The position numbers and the translations under genes were made by a program. Below, piece by piece: positions 8,105 through 16,461 of a stretch of 64,000 nucleotides of DNA; within the stretch, counting starts at the first letter, position 1; each line of letters opens with the position of its first letter. Origin of the DNA: JAKIYB01 sp964590255 (GTDB lineage: Bacteria; Armatimonadota; Hebobacteria; CAIYQO01); NCBI GenBank assembly GCA_964590255.1, contig CAZPYA010000015.1, positions 4,535-68,534 of the forward strand, read 5' to 3'. The notes beneath the pieces were generated by a model that was not told the DNA's origin, did not search any database, and worked only from the letters and a program-made list of their open reading frames with translations.

Positions 8105-9250
8105 TCACTGCGCCGTCGTCACCAGGTAAAAATTGTCATCCTTTCCAATGAAGGCCGTCGCTTTCGTGCCACTGAAAGACGTGCCGACGGTGGTGGCCTG
8201 CTGGCTCTGCAGCGTGCCGTCGGTTTTGTAGAGCGCGTATTTCACCACGGCGGTGCTGTTTACCGACATGGGCCCTACCTGCCAGGCGAAGAGGACATCG
8301 CCCGCGCGGTTCATCCAGGCTGATGGGTAGATCTCGTTCATTTCGTTGCCGGGGGTGGCGACGTGCAGGTCGAATTTCGCCCGCTTCTCATCGGAGATGG
8401 CCCAGTAGACCTTGTTGCGCGCCATGACGGCAACCAACGCGCGGCCGGTGGGCGAGAAGGTCAGCTCCGGTCCGCACATCGGGCAGCTCGGTAGCACCCA
8501 GTTGTCGGTGTTCACGCGGATGGCGGTGAAGTTGTTTTCCGTCTTCCGGCTCTTCAGCATCCAGAAGTCGCGCACATCCTTCTCGGCGTTGCGCACCGCC
8601 AGATAGACATAGCCGTCGGCGCCGATGCGCGCGCGCATCATGCACATGCTGCAAGCGAGGCCGGCCATATTGTCTATCTTCAGCCGCTCGGGCGCCTGGA
8701 AGGTCGCGCCGTGGTCGGTGGAACGCGCCATGAACAGCCAGGTGGCTGCCTTTTCCACCGGCTTCGGGTCGGCCATCACATGCCAGAACACCAGCACGTT
8801 GCCGTCCTTGTCCGCCGACATCGTCAGGCCGTCCGTCGCGGCCACGTCGGCCACCAGCTTCGGCTCGGAGAAGGTTTTCCCGCCATCGGTGCTGTTCACA
8901 TAACGGGGGTACGTCTTCACCCCCGGGCTCCACTTGTCGGCCCAGATTACGTGGATGACGCCGTCGCTCGCTACGCTGATCTTCGGCCCGCGCTCACCCA
9001 TGGTGGTGGTTACCTGCAGTGTGGTATTCATCTTCACGGCTTGGGATAACGTCTTGCCATTGTCCATCGACTGCGCGTAAAAGGCGTCGTTCCCCTTCCC
9101 GTAGACCATATGCATGGTGCCGTTGCGGTCCACCGCCACGTCCGGCGCCAGCGCCCCCGAAGGCCCCGGCACCACCGTCACCGTCGCCGCGAACGCAGCG
9201 AGCCCACCGAGTAAAAGGCAAAGCAGGAAAAAGGCACGAGTGAACGCCAT
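8105..9250 (-). CDS. Secreted sialidase/BNR-repeat-like protein with two CxxC motifs
   Basis: A 381-residue protein with a signal peptide (FFLLCLLLGGLAAFA, cleavage near AFAATV). Three Asp-box-like motifs are visible: SMDNGKTL, STDGGKTF and STDHGATF, each at the end of a predicted beta-propeller blade, as in the exo-alpha-sialidase superfamily. Two cysteine motifs stand out, Cys-Ser-Met-Cys-Met and Cys-Pro-Met-Cys-Gly, which are not part of the sialidase active site and could bind a metal or form disulphides. The catalytic Arg triad could not be confirmed, so the substrate is open. The gene sits alone between two copies of a composite palindromic repeat. Confidence 0.75.
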   Translation of the reverse strand: MAFTRAFFLLCLLLGGLAAFAATVTVVPGPSGALAPDVAVDRNGTMHMVYGKGNDAFYAQSMDNGKTLSQAVKMNTTLQVTTTMGERGPKISVASDGVIHVIWADKWSPGVKTYPRYVNSTDGGKTFSEPKLVADVAATDGLTMSADKDGNVLVFWHVMADPKPVEKAATWLFMARSTDHGATFQAPERLKIDNMAGLACSMCMMRARIGADGYVYLAVRNAEKDVRDFWMLKSRKTENNFTAIRVNTDNWVLPSCPMCGPELTFSPTGRALVAVMARNKVYWAISDEKRAKFDLHVATPGNEMNEIYPSAWMNRAGDVLFAWQVGPMSVNSTAVVKYALYKTDGTLQSQQATTVGTSFSGTKATAFIGKDDNFYLVTTAQ

Positions 9251-9320
9251 GAGTTTGAACCTCTACTGAGTCATACGCCTGTGAGTATACCCCGTTTGCG
9301 CCGGTAAAGACAAAAACGAG

Positions 9321-9562
9321 GGGATAGGGGACAGGGAACAGGGGCGAGGGGGTGAAGGGATCAGGGCCGAAGGCCCGGCAGATAAAGCCACGGGTGCCAA
9401 CCCGTGGTACCTGGAACCGATTGATATGAAAGAGCCCCGGAGGGGCGACAGACCGTTCTGTCGCCCCTCCGGGGCTAAAGTTACTTTCGGCACGTTTGCC
9501 ACGGGTTCCGCTGCGCTTCACCCGTGGCTATTCGCACATGCCCCTTCGGGGCAAATGTGGTT
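9321..9562. repeat. Composite palindromic intergenic repeat, copy B
   Basis: The second copy of the block at 7893-8104, in the same orientation. It starts with GGATAGGGGACAGGGAAC, then GGGCCGAAGGCCCGGCAGAT, the CCACGGGTGCCAACCCGTGG hairpin, the AGCCCCGGAGGGGCGACAGA arm and its complement, and ends in a CCCCTTCGGGGCA hairpin. It differs from copy A by many small substitutions, mostly compensatory within stems. It ends five bases before the stop codon of the glycyl radical enzyme gene. Confidence 0.8.
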
Positions 9563-9567
9563 ATTTG

Positions 9568-11727
9568 TCAATCCATGAACCCCTCCGTCCGCGCGATGAT
9601 CTCATCCTGCAGCGGTTTGCCGAGGGTGACGAAGGCGGAGCTGTATCCCGCTACGCGCACCAGCAGGTCGGGGTAGCGCTCGGGGTGGGCCTGGGCGGCG
9701 CGGAGGGTGTCGGCGTCGGCGACGTTGAGCTGAAGCTGGCTGCCGCCGTTGGCGACAAAGGCCCGCACCAGCGCGGCGACGGTGCGCCGGCCGTCCGGGG
9801 TGGCGAGGTCGGTGGGGCTGACGCGCAGTGTGGAGACGTTGCCGGCGATGAGGCGGGAGTGATCGAGCCGGCAGAGGGAGTTGATGAGCGCGGTTGGACC
9901 GGTGGCGGCGACGCCCTGCGCGGCGGCTAGCGAATCGGCCAGCGGCTGGCCGGCGGCGCGGCCGTCCAACGTGGCGCCCATGAAGTGGCCATACGCGATG
10001 TGCATGTTTTCGCCGCCGGCCAGGTGCCCCAGCACCAGCGCCTTTCGCAGCGGGGTGCTCCGCCGCTCCAGCGCGTCCGCCATTAGCGTCACCAGTCGGG
10101 CAGCGAGGTCATCCACCGCGGGCATGTCGTTGCCGAATTTCGGCAACGCGCGGATGGCCGCCCGCAAGCCGGGATCGCCGGCATCGAGTTGGGCATACAA
10201 GCCGCTCATCGGCACCCCGCGGCGCAGCCCCAGCTCCAGCGCGGCGTGCAGCATGTCGGCGGCGTTGGGCAGGCCGATGCCCTCCCAGTGACCGTAATGC
10301 GACTCCGCGCCACCGTGCAGCAGGTCGGCGCCGTGTTCCAGGCAGCAGGGCATCAGCAGCGTCGCGGAAAAGCGCGCGTCGGTGACGCGCTCGTCCACGG
10401 CGATATTGCACCGGCGGCACTGCTCCGCCAGGTCATCCAGTTTCCGCGCTAACGCCACCCACAGCGCGTCTTCGTCGGGCGGGTCGGTGCGCAGCACGTC
10501 ATCCACCGCCAGCGCGAAATTCACCCAGCCGTTCGGCGCGCCCCAGTTGCCGCGACCCGGCGACACCACCTCGGTACAGCCGCTGAGGGCGTAGTCGCGG
10601 GCGATCTCCGCCGGAACGCCGATGCGCGCCAGCCCGGCGAGGATCGGCGCGTCGCCGTAAAACGACGGCTCCGCCAGCCCGTCGCCAAGCATCGCCAGCG
10701 CCTCCTCCAGCACATCGGCGGGGGTGTCGGGCGTGCAGCGTATATAGATGGTCGGGCGCAGCAGGCGCACGGCGTGGGCGGCGCGCAGCGTCAGTCGTGT
10801 CAGCGCGTTGCAGGCGTCGCGGCCGTCGGGCAGGGCGCCGCCCAGTGTCATCGTCTGTACCGAGCTGACATTCACGCCGTCGCTGAAGGTATCGGCGTGC
10901 AGCTTGATGAGCAAACACTCCAGCAGCTCCTGGGCGGCGGCTGGGGTGATGCGTCCGGCGGCCAGGTCGGCCTGGTAAAACTCGTGCAGGTAGACGTCGA
11001 GGCGTCCGGTGGCGTCGCCGGCGGCCAGGTAGGCGAACCATAGGCTTTGCAGCGCCTCGCGGAAGGTCTCGGCGGGTTGCGCCGGCACCTTCTCGCAGAT
11101 GCGGGCGATCTCGCGCAGCTCCGCGGCGCCGGCGTCGTCGCTGGTCAGCGCGCGCTCGCGGCAGGCGTGGGCGTAGTGGTGGGCGTGCGCAATCATCGCC
11201 TCGTAGCCCATGGCGCAGGCCAGCGCCAGGTCGCGCCGCGGCCCCTCCCATTCGTCAGCGAGCTGCCGCGCCCGTCGCGCCAGCGCCGCCGTGCCAATGC
11301 GAATGACATTGGCGTAGTCGACCACTTTGTGATTCAGCGATCCCTGCGGCGAGAGCAATCCACGGGCGGCGTCCGCGCGGATGTCCGGCCATTCCTCCGG
11401 CACGTGCCCGGCAAACCACTCCACATAGCCGACGCCGCCGTCGGGCGACCAGCCATATTGCCCCTCGGGCGTCGCCGCGCGCTGTAGCGCGCCGACCAGC
11501 AGCTCGTTGGGTCGGATGACGGGGGTGAGGTGGGTGAAGACATGCGCGAACGCCGTCGCCTCGCGCAGCACGGTGGGCAGCGTCGCCGCGGCCAGCGCTT
11601 CGCCGTCCTGCTGCAGGCGGTGAAACTCGGTAAACGGCCCGGCGGCCGCCGCCAGCGCCTCGCGCGCCAGCCGTCGGGTGCGCGGCGTCGAACCGCGGGG
11701 GATACTCTGCAGCACGGGCACAGTCAT
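9568..11727 (-). CDS. Glycyl radical enzyme of the pyruvate formate-lyase family
   Basis: A 719-residue protein. The ATG at 11727 is preferred because GGGAG lies nine bases before it; an upstream in-frame extension lacks a ribosome site. The C-terminus has the glycyl-radical signature RVAGYSSAF, radical Gly near 694, followed by LQDEIIARTE. The thiyl-radical cysteine is C384 in SGCTEVVSPG. This Gly-Cys-Thr-Glu arrangement, with Glu two after Cys, resembles the diol dehydratase/TMA-lyase branch rather than true PFL, which has two adjacent cysteines. The substrate cannot be named. A radical-SAM activase is required, but none is adjacent and the only radical SAM protein here is RlmN. Confidence 0.85.
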   Translation of the reverse strand: MTVPVLQSIPRGSTPRTRRLAREALAAAAGPFTEFHRLQQDGEALAAATLPTVLREATAFAHVFTHLTPVIRPNELLVGALQRAATPEGQYGWSPDGGVGYVEWFAGHVPEEWPDIRADAARGLLSPQGSLNHKVVDYANVIRIGTAALARRARQLADEWEGPRRDLALACAMGYEAMIAHAHHYAHACRERALTSDDAGAAELREIARICEKVPAQPAETFREALQSLWFAYLAAGDATGRLDVYLHEFYQADLAAGRITPAAAQELLECLLIKLHADTFSDGVNVSSVQTMTLGGALPDGRDACNALTRLTLRAAHAVRLLRPTIYIRCTPDTPADVLEEALAMLGDGLAEPSFYGDAPILAGLARIGVPAEIARDYALSGCTEVVSPGRGNWGAPNGWVNFALAVDDVLRTDPPDEDALWVALARKLDDLAEQCRRCNIAVDERVTDARFSATLLMPCCLEHGADLLHGGAESHYGHWEGIGLPNAADMLHAALELGLRRGVPMSGLYAQLDAGDPGLRAAIRALPKFGNDMPAVDDLAARLVTLMADALERRSTPLRKALVLGHLAGGENMHIAYGHFMGATLDGRAAGQPLADSLAAAQGVAATGPTALINSLCRLDHSRLIAGNVSTLRVSPTDLATPDGRRTVAALVRAFVANGGSQLQLNVADADTLRAAQAHPERYPDLLVRVAGYSSAFVTLGKPLQDEIIARTEGFMD

Positions 11728-11792
11728 GATCACGCTCCCTTGCCGGACTATTCGCCGCACGGGCGCGAAATCCTACCACATTGCCGCATCGC

Positions 11793-11996
11793 TTACGCCG
11801 CCGGCCGCTTGCGCCGGCGCGAAGCCCACGCACAGACGGCGCAGCGGATGCGGTCGTGCTCCTGGCGCAGGGTATGCAGGCCGCGGCAGGCCGGGCAGAC
11901 GGTCACCTGCTCAGTGAGCACCATGCGGCTGTTGGTGTGCGGGTCTTCGATTACGCCCAGGTGAATCTCTTCCAGAAAGCGAGTCAGCGTTTCCAT
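11793..11996 (-). CDS. Small zinc-ribbon protein
   Basis: A 67-residue protein starting at the ATG preceded by GGGAGGTG, a strong ribosome site nine bases away; longer in-frame versions lack one. The C-terminal half holds two Cys-x-x-Cys knuckles, VCPACRGL and IRCAVCAW, spaced for a single zinc ribbon, and it ends in a basic tail SRRRKRP. The N-terminal half is a short amphipathic helix (LTRFLEEIHLGVI). Such small ribbons are often nucleic-acid or protein adaptors. It is divergent from rlmN with a short intergenic region. No specific function can be assigned. Confidence 0.7.
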   Translation of the reverse strand: METLTRFLEEIHLGVIEDPHTNSRMVLTEQVTVCPACRGLHTLRQEHDRIRCAVCAWASRRRKRPAA

Positions 11997-12109
11997 GGTG
12001 AAGCACCTCCCACCCGATGTAGCGTCTGCAACTTGTGTAATATACCCGCCGCGCGTTGTGAATGTGTCAATCCACATGAACAACGTATCAACGATGGAAG
12101 AAAGTTTCG

Positions 12110-12115
12110 TATAAT
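12110..12115 (+). promoter_or_regulatory. TATAAT -10 element directly before rlmN (leaderless start)
   Basis: A perfect TATAAT ends nine bases before the rlmN ATG, so the predicted transcript start (about 12122) falls practically on the start codon. No Shine-Dalgarno lies between them. A good -35 is not visible. Confidence 0.5.
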
Positions 12116-12123
12116 AGGCGACG

Positions 12124-13173
12124 ATGACCGATACGAGCACCATCGACGTGAAAGGGCTGTTTCCCGACGAGTTGGCCGGGGTGCTAACGAGCCTGGGCGC
12201 GCCGGCCTACCGGGCGAAGCAGCTTTTCGCCGGGATGCACCGGCGGCTGGCGACTTCCTTCGACGCGATGCCGGAGCTGCCGGCGGCGCTGCGCGCGACG
12301 CTGGCCGAGCGCTGTCGCCTCACTGCGCTGGAGACGCGCCGACGCGTGGAGGCGCCGGACGGCACGGTGAAATATCTCTTCGGCCTCGCTGACGGCCGCG
12401 CCATCGAAACGGTGCGCATCCCCGATGAGGGACGCGTGACGGTGTGCGTTTCCACCATGGTGGGCTGCCCCTTCGGCTGCGGCTTCTGCGCTACCGGCCA
12501 GGCCGGCTTCGAGCGCAACCTGACCGCCGCCGAGATCGTCGACCAGGTCTACCACGCGCAGGCCGACCTGCCTGCCGGGCAGCAGGTGACGAACGTCGTC
12601 TACATGGGCATGGGCGAGCCGCTGGCGAACTACGACGCCGTGACGCGCTCCATCCGCCTGCTCAACCACCCGCAGGGGCTCCACATCGGCCAGCGGCGCA
12701 TCACTCTCTCCACCGTGGGCATCGTGCCGGGCATCGAGCGGCTGGCCGACGAGGGACTGCAGGTGGGGCTGGCCATTTCGCTGCACGCGCCCACCCAGGC
12801 CGCCCGCGCGCGCATCGTGCCCATCGCGAAAAAGTACCCCCTCGACGCGCTGCTCGCCGCCGCCCGCCAGTTCGTCCGCCGCACCGGGCGCAAGGTGACC
12901 TTCGAATACACCGTGGTGCCCGGCCAGAATGACAGCCCCGCCGACGCCGCCGCCCTCGCCACGCTGGTGCGCGGCCTGCAGAGCTTGGTGAACGTCATCC
13001 CGCTCAACCCCACCCCAGACTTCAAATGCCCCGGCGATCACCTCGCCACCGCCGAGCGTTTTACCGGCGCCCTCCGCGCCCACGGCGTGGAGGTGGCCCT
13101 GCGCAAATCGCGGGGGGCCGAAGTCGGCGGCGCCTGTGGGCAACTCAAAGGCGCCGAGGACAAACGCAAATAG
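12124..13173 (+). CDS. rlmN: 23S rRNA (adenine-2503-C2)/tRNA methyltransferase, radical SAM
   Basis: A 349-residue protein, standard length. It methylates C2 of A2503 in 23S rRNA and A37 of some tRNAs using two SAM molecules. The radical SAM cluster ligands are C115, C119 and C122 (CPFGCGFCATGQ). Family motifs MGMGEPLANYD and LSTVGIVPGI are present, as are ISLHAP and VIPLNP. The methyl-carrying cysteine is C338 in GGACGQL. The gene appears to be transcribed from a TATAAT so close to the ATG that the mRNA would be leaderless. msrB follows after about 120 bases. Confidence 0.96.
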   Translation: MTDTSTIDVKGLFPDELAGVLTSLGAPAYRAKQLFAGMHRRLATSFDAMPELPAALRATLAERCRLTALETRRRVEAPDGTVKYLFGLADGRAIETVRIPDEGRVTVCVSTMVGCPFGCGFCATGQAGFERNLTAAEIVDQVYHAQADLPAGQQVTNVVYMGMGEPLANYDAVTRSIRLLNHPQGLHIGQRRITLSTVGIVPGIERLADEGLQVGLAISLHAPTQAARARIVPIAKKYPLDALLAAARQFVRRTGRKVTFEYTVVPGQNDSPADAAALATLVRGLQSLVNVIPLNPTPDFKCPGDHLATAERFTGALRAHGVEVALRKSRGAEVGGACGQLKGAEDKRK

Positions 13174-13295
13174 CACCGGTGATCGTCCGAGAGAGTCTCA
13201 GCGCCGCGAGGCGCGTTCAGTCTATGCACATGGATTGCCTAAACTGCGACGCTATCAGTCGAGACCGGGTATACTTCCCGCGGGAGGGCATCAAT

Positions 13296-13763
13296 ATGAC
13301 TGACACTATCACCGTCTTTTCCGTGGCGGAGGGGCAGGAGATCGACGTCGCGAAGGCGCGAAAGACTGATGCCGAGTGGCGGGCGCAGTTGACGCCCGAG
13401 CAGTACCAGGTGGCGCGTCACGCCGGCACCGAGCCGCCCTTCGCCAACGCCTACTGGGACAACCACGCGGAGGGGCTGTACCGCTGTGTCTGCTGCGGCA
13501 ACGACCTGTTTGCCAGCGCGACGAAATTTGAGAGCGGCACCGGCTGGCCGAGTTTTTACCAGCCCGTGGGCGCCGGCAACGTCTATACCACGTCAGACAC
13601 CACCCTGGGCGTCGAGCGCACCGAGGTGCATTGCGCCCGCTGCGACGCCCACCTCGGTCACGTCTTCGACGACGGCCCCCGGCCCACCGGCTTGCGTTAC
13701 TGCATGAACAGCGCCGCACTAGCCTTTGTGCCACCGGCGGAGATCCGGCGCTCGGTGGTGTGA
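13296..13763 (+). CDS. msrB: Peptide-methionine (R)-S-oxide reductase
   Basis: A 155-residue cytosolic enzyme that repairs oxidised methionine. Zinc ligands are in CVCC and CARC, the substrate-binding SGTGWPSF and HLGHVFDDGP motifs are intact, and the catalytic cysteine is C136 in RYCMNSAAL. The ATG at 13296 is chosen because GGGAGGG lies eight to fourteen bases upstream; the long in-frame upstream extension overlaps rlmN and is not coding. A TATACT at 13270 could be its -10. There is no resolving-Cys duplication and no MsrA fusion. Confidence 0.95.
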   Translation: MTDTITVFSVAEGQEIDVAKARKTDAEWRAQLTPEQYQVARHAGTEPPFANAYWDNHAEGLYRCVCCGNDLFASATKFESGTGWPSFYQPVGAGNVYTTSDTTLGVERTEVHCARCDAHLGHVFDDGPRPTGLRYCMNSAALAFVPPAEIRRSVV

Positions 13764-13924
13764 ATCCGCGCGAAGCCGGCAGAGGTTATTTTTCATTCGA
13801 GCCTTCGCGGGCGATAGCATGGTGTGTGCATTTCTCCATCCCAGCTCATACAGCGTCGGTGAGATGGATGGCGTATGAAGCGACAGCAACGTGCCATGTT
13901 CTCTTCGATGCACGTGTAACGGTA

Positions 13925-13954
13925 TTTGCGCCACGCGGCGCATTTTGCTATAAT
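13925..13954 (+). promoter_or_regulatory. Putative promoter of the rpmH-rnpA-yidD-yidC-jag operon
   Basis: TTTGCG at 13925-13930 and a perfect TATAAT at 13949-13954 are 18 bases apart, about 80 bases before rpmH. The 276-base spacer after msrB holds no other feature that I recognise. Confidence 0.6.
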
Positions 13955-14039
13955 GCCCCGGTTGGTAGAAATACGGCGGCTGTGCGCCGCTTGCGGCAGG
14001 TGCAACGCCTGCCGTTCTTGTTGTGAGGAGGACAGTTCG

Positions 14040-14174
14040 ATGAAACGTACCTGGCAGCCCAAGCGCCGGCGCCGATCGCGCGTGCACGGTTTCCGCAAGC
14101 GTATGAGCACGCTGGACGGCCGCCATGTCCTGAGCCGCCGTCGGGCCAAAGGGCGCAAGCGCCTGACCGTCTAA
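14040..14174 (+). CDS. rpmH: 50S ribosomal protein L34
   Basis: A 44-residue highly basic protein with the family hallmarks: MKRTWQPKRRRR at the start, HGFRKRMST in the middle and RRRAKGRKRLTV at the end. It binds 23S rRNA in the large subunit. A strong GAGGAGG ribosome site (14025-14031) fixes the start. The stop overlaps the rnpA start (TAATG), the classic L34-RNase P coupling. Confidence 0.97.
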   Translation: MKRTWQPKRRRRSRVHGFRKRMSTLDGRHVLSRRRAKGRKRLTV

Positions 14175-14560
14175 TGCGCATCCGTGACATTTACGCGCCC
14201 CTGCGGCGACGCGCGGACTTTTCCCGCGTACATCAGCAGGGGCGCCGGAAATCCGATGCGGTGCTGCAGGTGCGGCTGGCCCCCCGGCCCGCCGACGTGC
14301 CGTCGGACGCCCGCATCCGCCTCGGGATTCTGGTGACAAAAAAATATGGTTCAGCCGTGGAGCGGAACCGCTTCAAGCGTCTGGTGCGCGCGGCGATCCG
14401 CGCGCTGGGCCCCGACTTGACGTCGGGCTGGGACCTGCTGGTGCTGCCGCGGGCCGCGCACGATGCCACGATGCCGGTGGTGCTGGCGTCGCTGCGCAGT
14501 CTGCTGGGGATGCTGGGCGCCGTGCGCGCGCCGGCGCTTCCGGAAGCAGGTCCGTCATGA
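14174..14560 (+). CDS. rnpA: Ribonuclease P protein component
   Basis: A 128-residue basic protein that binds the RNase P RNA and helps recognise pre-tRNA leaders. The RNR signature is present (VERNRFKRLVRAAIR), with the preceding LGILVTKKYGSA strand, and the N-terminal FSRVHQQGRR matches the substrate-leader-binding strand. It overlaps rpmH by one base and yidD by four (ATGA), so the three are coupled. The catalytic RNA gene rnpB is not seen in this window. Confidence 0.95.
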   Translation: MRIRDIYAPLRRRADFSRVHQQGRRKSDAVLQVRLAPRPADVPSDARIRLGILVTKKYGSAVERNRFKRLVRAAIRALGPDLTSGWDLLVLPRAAHDATMPVVLASLRSLLGMLGAVRAPALPEAGPS

Positions 14561-14877
14561 CGACGGCGCCGTTGCCATCATTGCTCGCCCGATGGGCGCT
14601 GGCCACCATTCGCTGGTATCAGCGCGCCATTTCATCACGCACGCCGCCCTGCTGCCGTTTTTCGCCGACCTGCTCGGAGTATGCCGCCCAGGCCATCGCC
14701 CGTTTTGGACTGCTGAAAGGCGGCTGGCTGGGGTGTGTTCGCATTTTGCGCTGTCACCCCTGGCATCCGGGCGGGTATGATCCGGTACCGGGCATGGAGC
14801 CGACGGCCGGAGACACGCCTCCCGCTTCCGACGCGCCGTTGGAAGCCGAGGACGATCGACCGACAACGAATGGATGA
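14557..14877 (+). CDS. yidD: Membrane protein insertion efficiency factor YidD
   Basis: A 106-residue protein with the compact YidD core: WYQRAISSRTPPCCRFSPTC, SEYAAQAIARFG, KGGWLGCVRILRCHPW and GGYDPVP. The conserved cysteines of the family are intact. It assists YidC-dependent insertion of inner-membrane proteins. The last 30 residues are an acidic, poorly conserved tail. It overlaps both rnpA and the most upstream yidC start. Confidence 0.95.
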   Translation: MTTAPLPSLLARWALATIRWYQRAISSRTPPCCRFSPTCSEYAAQAIARFGLLKGGWLGCVRILRCHPWHPGGYDPVPGMEPTAGDTPPASDAPLEAEDDRPTTNG

Positions 14878-16459
14878 ACCGATGCATATGAATCGACCAC
14901 GACCCGCGGGCCTGCCGCGTGTCCTCCGCTGGGGGATGCTGCTGGCGGTGCTGCTCGCCGCCGCGTGCCTCTTCTCCGGCTGTATGCCGGGCCCGCCCAC
15001 CCTCACTGCGCTCTCGCCGGAGCAGCGCGAGCAGGCCATCATCGCCATGGCCACCATCGAGACGGAGATCACCGCGTTCCATACACGGGTGCAAGGCTCG
15101 GTGAGCGCGCTGCCCGAGGGCGCCGAGATCAACTATGTCCCTGGCGACGAACTGAAGACGAAGCTGGGCTTCGGCAGCAAGCAGCTCACCAGCCAGGATC
15201 CGAATATCGCCGGCAAGGCGCATTTCCTGCAGGGATATTACTATGAGTTCGTGCGGAACTTCGGCAGCGCGTACGGCTCATACACGGAAGCACAGCGCCG
15301 GGGTTCGGGCTACGCCGCGCAGGCCTATTATCGCGCCGGCGTGCTCGGCATGCGCAGCGCGCTGGACGTGAAGGCGCTGGCCGGCTTTGCCGGCACCGGC
15401 ACGCTGTACGATTACGGCGTGCGCGTCGGCGGCACCCCCCAGGAGGCGAACAAACTGGCGCGCAACAACCTGCGCGGGCTGGCGACCAAGCACGACGAGC
15501 CGAGCGTGTTTGACCGCGTCTTCAGCCAGGCGAAGCCGCAGCAGTTCCGCGTGCTGAATCGCGAGATTCCCGGCGCGCTGATGCCGGACGGCACGCCCCT
15601 GCCGACGCTGGCGGGCGAAGGCGGCCTGCTCGGCAGCTCGGACGGCCCGGCAGTGGCGCCGCGGACGATGGCGAAGACGGCGCTGGTGATGCTTGACGTG
15701 CTGCACCGCTTTGGCAGCGGCACCGACCGCGCCTACTACTTCTCGGTGAAGGCCATCGTCGACGCGTTCAATGCGCTCTCCCCGGCGTGGGGCCCGACGC
15801 TGGCGCTCATCTTCCTGGCGCTGCTGGTGAAGCTCATCACCATCCCGTTCACCAATTCCGCGTTCCGCGGCATGCGCGACATGCAGCGCATCCAGCCGCT
15901 GCTGAAAGAGCTGCAGGAGAAGTATAAGGACGACAAGCAGCGTTTCGCCGAAGAGCAGATGCGGTTGATGAAGGAGCATAACGTGAATCCCATGGGCGGG
16001 TGTCTGCCCATGCTCATTCAGCTCCCCATCTTCATCGTGGTATATAACGCGGTCAACGTCTACGCCTACGGCTTCTGGAACGCAAGTTTCATATGGATTC
16101 CCAGCCTGGCGCTGCCGGACTTCATCCTGCTGCTGCTGTACCTGGCGAGCATGGTGGTGAGCCAGAAGCTGTCGCCCACCAACAGCAGCGACCCGGCGAT
16201 GCAGCAACAACAGCGGTTGATGACGTGGATGATGCCGATCTTCCTGGCGGTGGTGCTGAAGGACTTTGCCTCGGCCTTCGTGCTGTACTGGCTCTTCCTG
16301 AACATCTTCACCACCATTCACCAGTACTACCTGTTGCGCCAGTACGCCCGGGAGGACGCCGCGGCCGGCATCGTGCCCGCCGGCGGGCCGACGTCGCCAA
16401 CGCCGCGCGCCGAGAAGTCGGCCGATTCCTATCTCAACAAGCGCAAGAAAGGGAAATAG
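14870..16459 (+). CDS. yidC: Membrane protein insertase YidC with unusual N-terminal lipoprotein-like domain
   Basis: Up to 529 residues. The C-terminal 200 residues are the conserved insertase core: five hydrophobic segments, with PMGGCLPMLIQLPIFIVVYN and a cytoplasmic coiled-coil loop (QPLLKELQEKYKDDKQRF). The N-terminus is a signal segment ending in a lipobox-like LFSGC. It is followed by about 200 residues with a TPR-like stretch (GKAHFLQGYYYEF, AQAYYRAGVLG) instead of the beta-sandwich P1 domain of proteobacterial YidC. The start is uncertain: ATG at 14870 couples to yidD, while ATGs at 14882 and 14888 also fit. Confidence 0.92.
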   Translation: MDEPMHMNRPRPAGLPRVLRWGMLLAVLLAAACLFSGCMPGPPTLTALSPEQREQAIIAMATIETEITAFHTRVQGSVSALPEGAEINYVPGDELKTKLGFGSKQLTSQDPNIAGKAHFLQGYYYEFVRNFGSAYGSYTEAQRRGSGYAAQAYYRAGVLGMRSALDVKALAGFAGTGTLYDYGVRVGGTPQEANKLARNNLRGLATKHDEPSVFDRVFSQAKPQQFRVLNREIPGALMPDGTPLPTLAGEGGLLGSSDGPAVAPRTMAKTALVMLDVLHRFGSGTDRAYYFSVKAIVDAFNALSPAWGPTLALIFLALLVKLITIPFTNSAFRGMRDMQRIQPLLKELQEKYKDDKQRFAEEQMRLMKEHNVNPMGGCLPMLIQLPIFIVVYNAVNVYAYGFWNASFIWIPSLALPDFILLLLYLASMVVSQKLSPTNSSDPAMQQQQRLMTWMMPIFLAVVLKDFASAFVLYWLFLNIFTTIHQYYLLRQYAREDAAAGIVPAGGPTSPTPRAEKSADSYLNKRKKGK

Positions 16460-16461
16460 CG

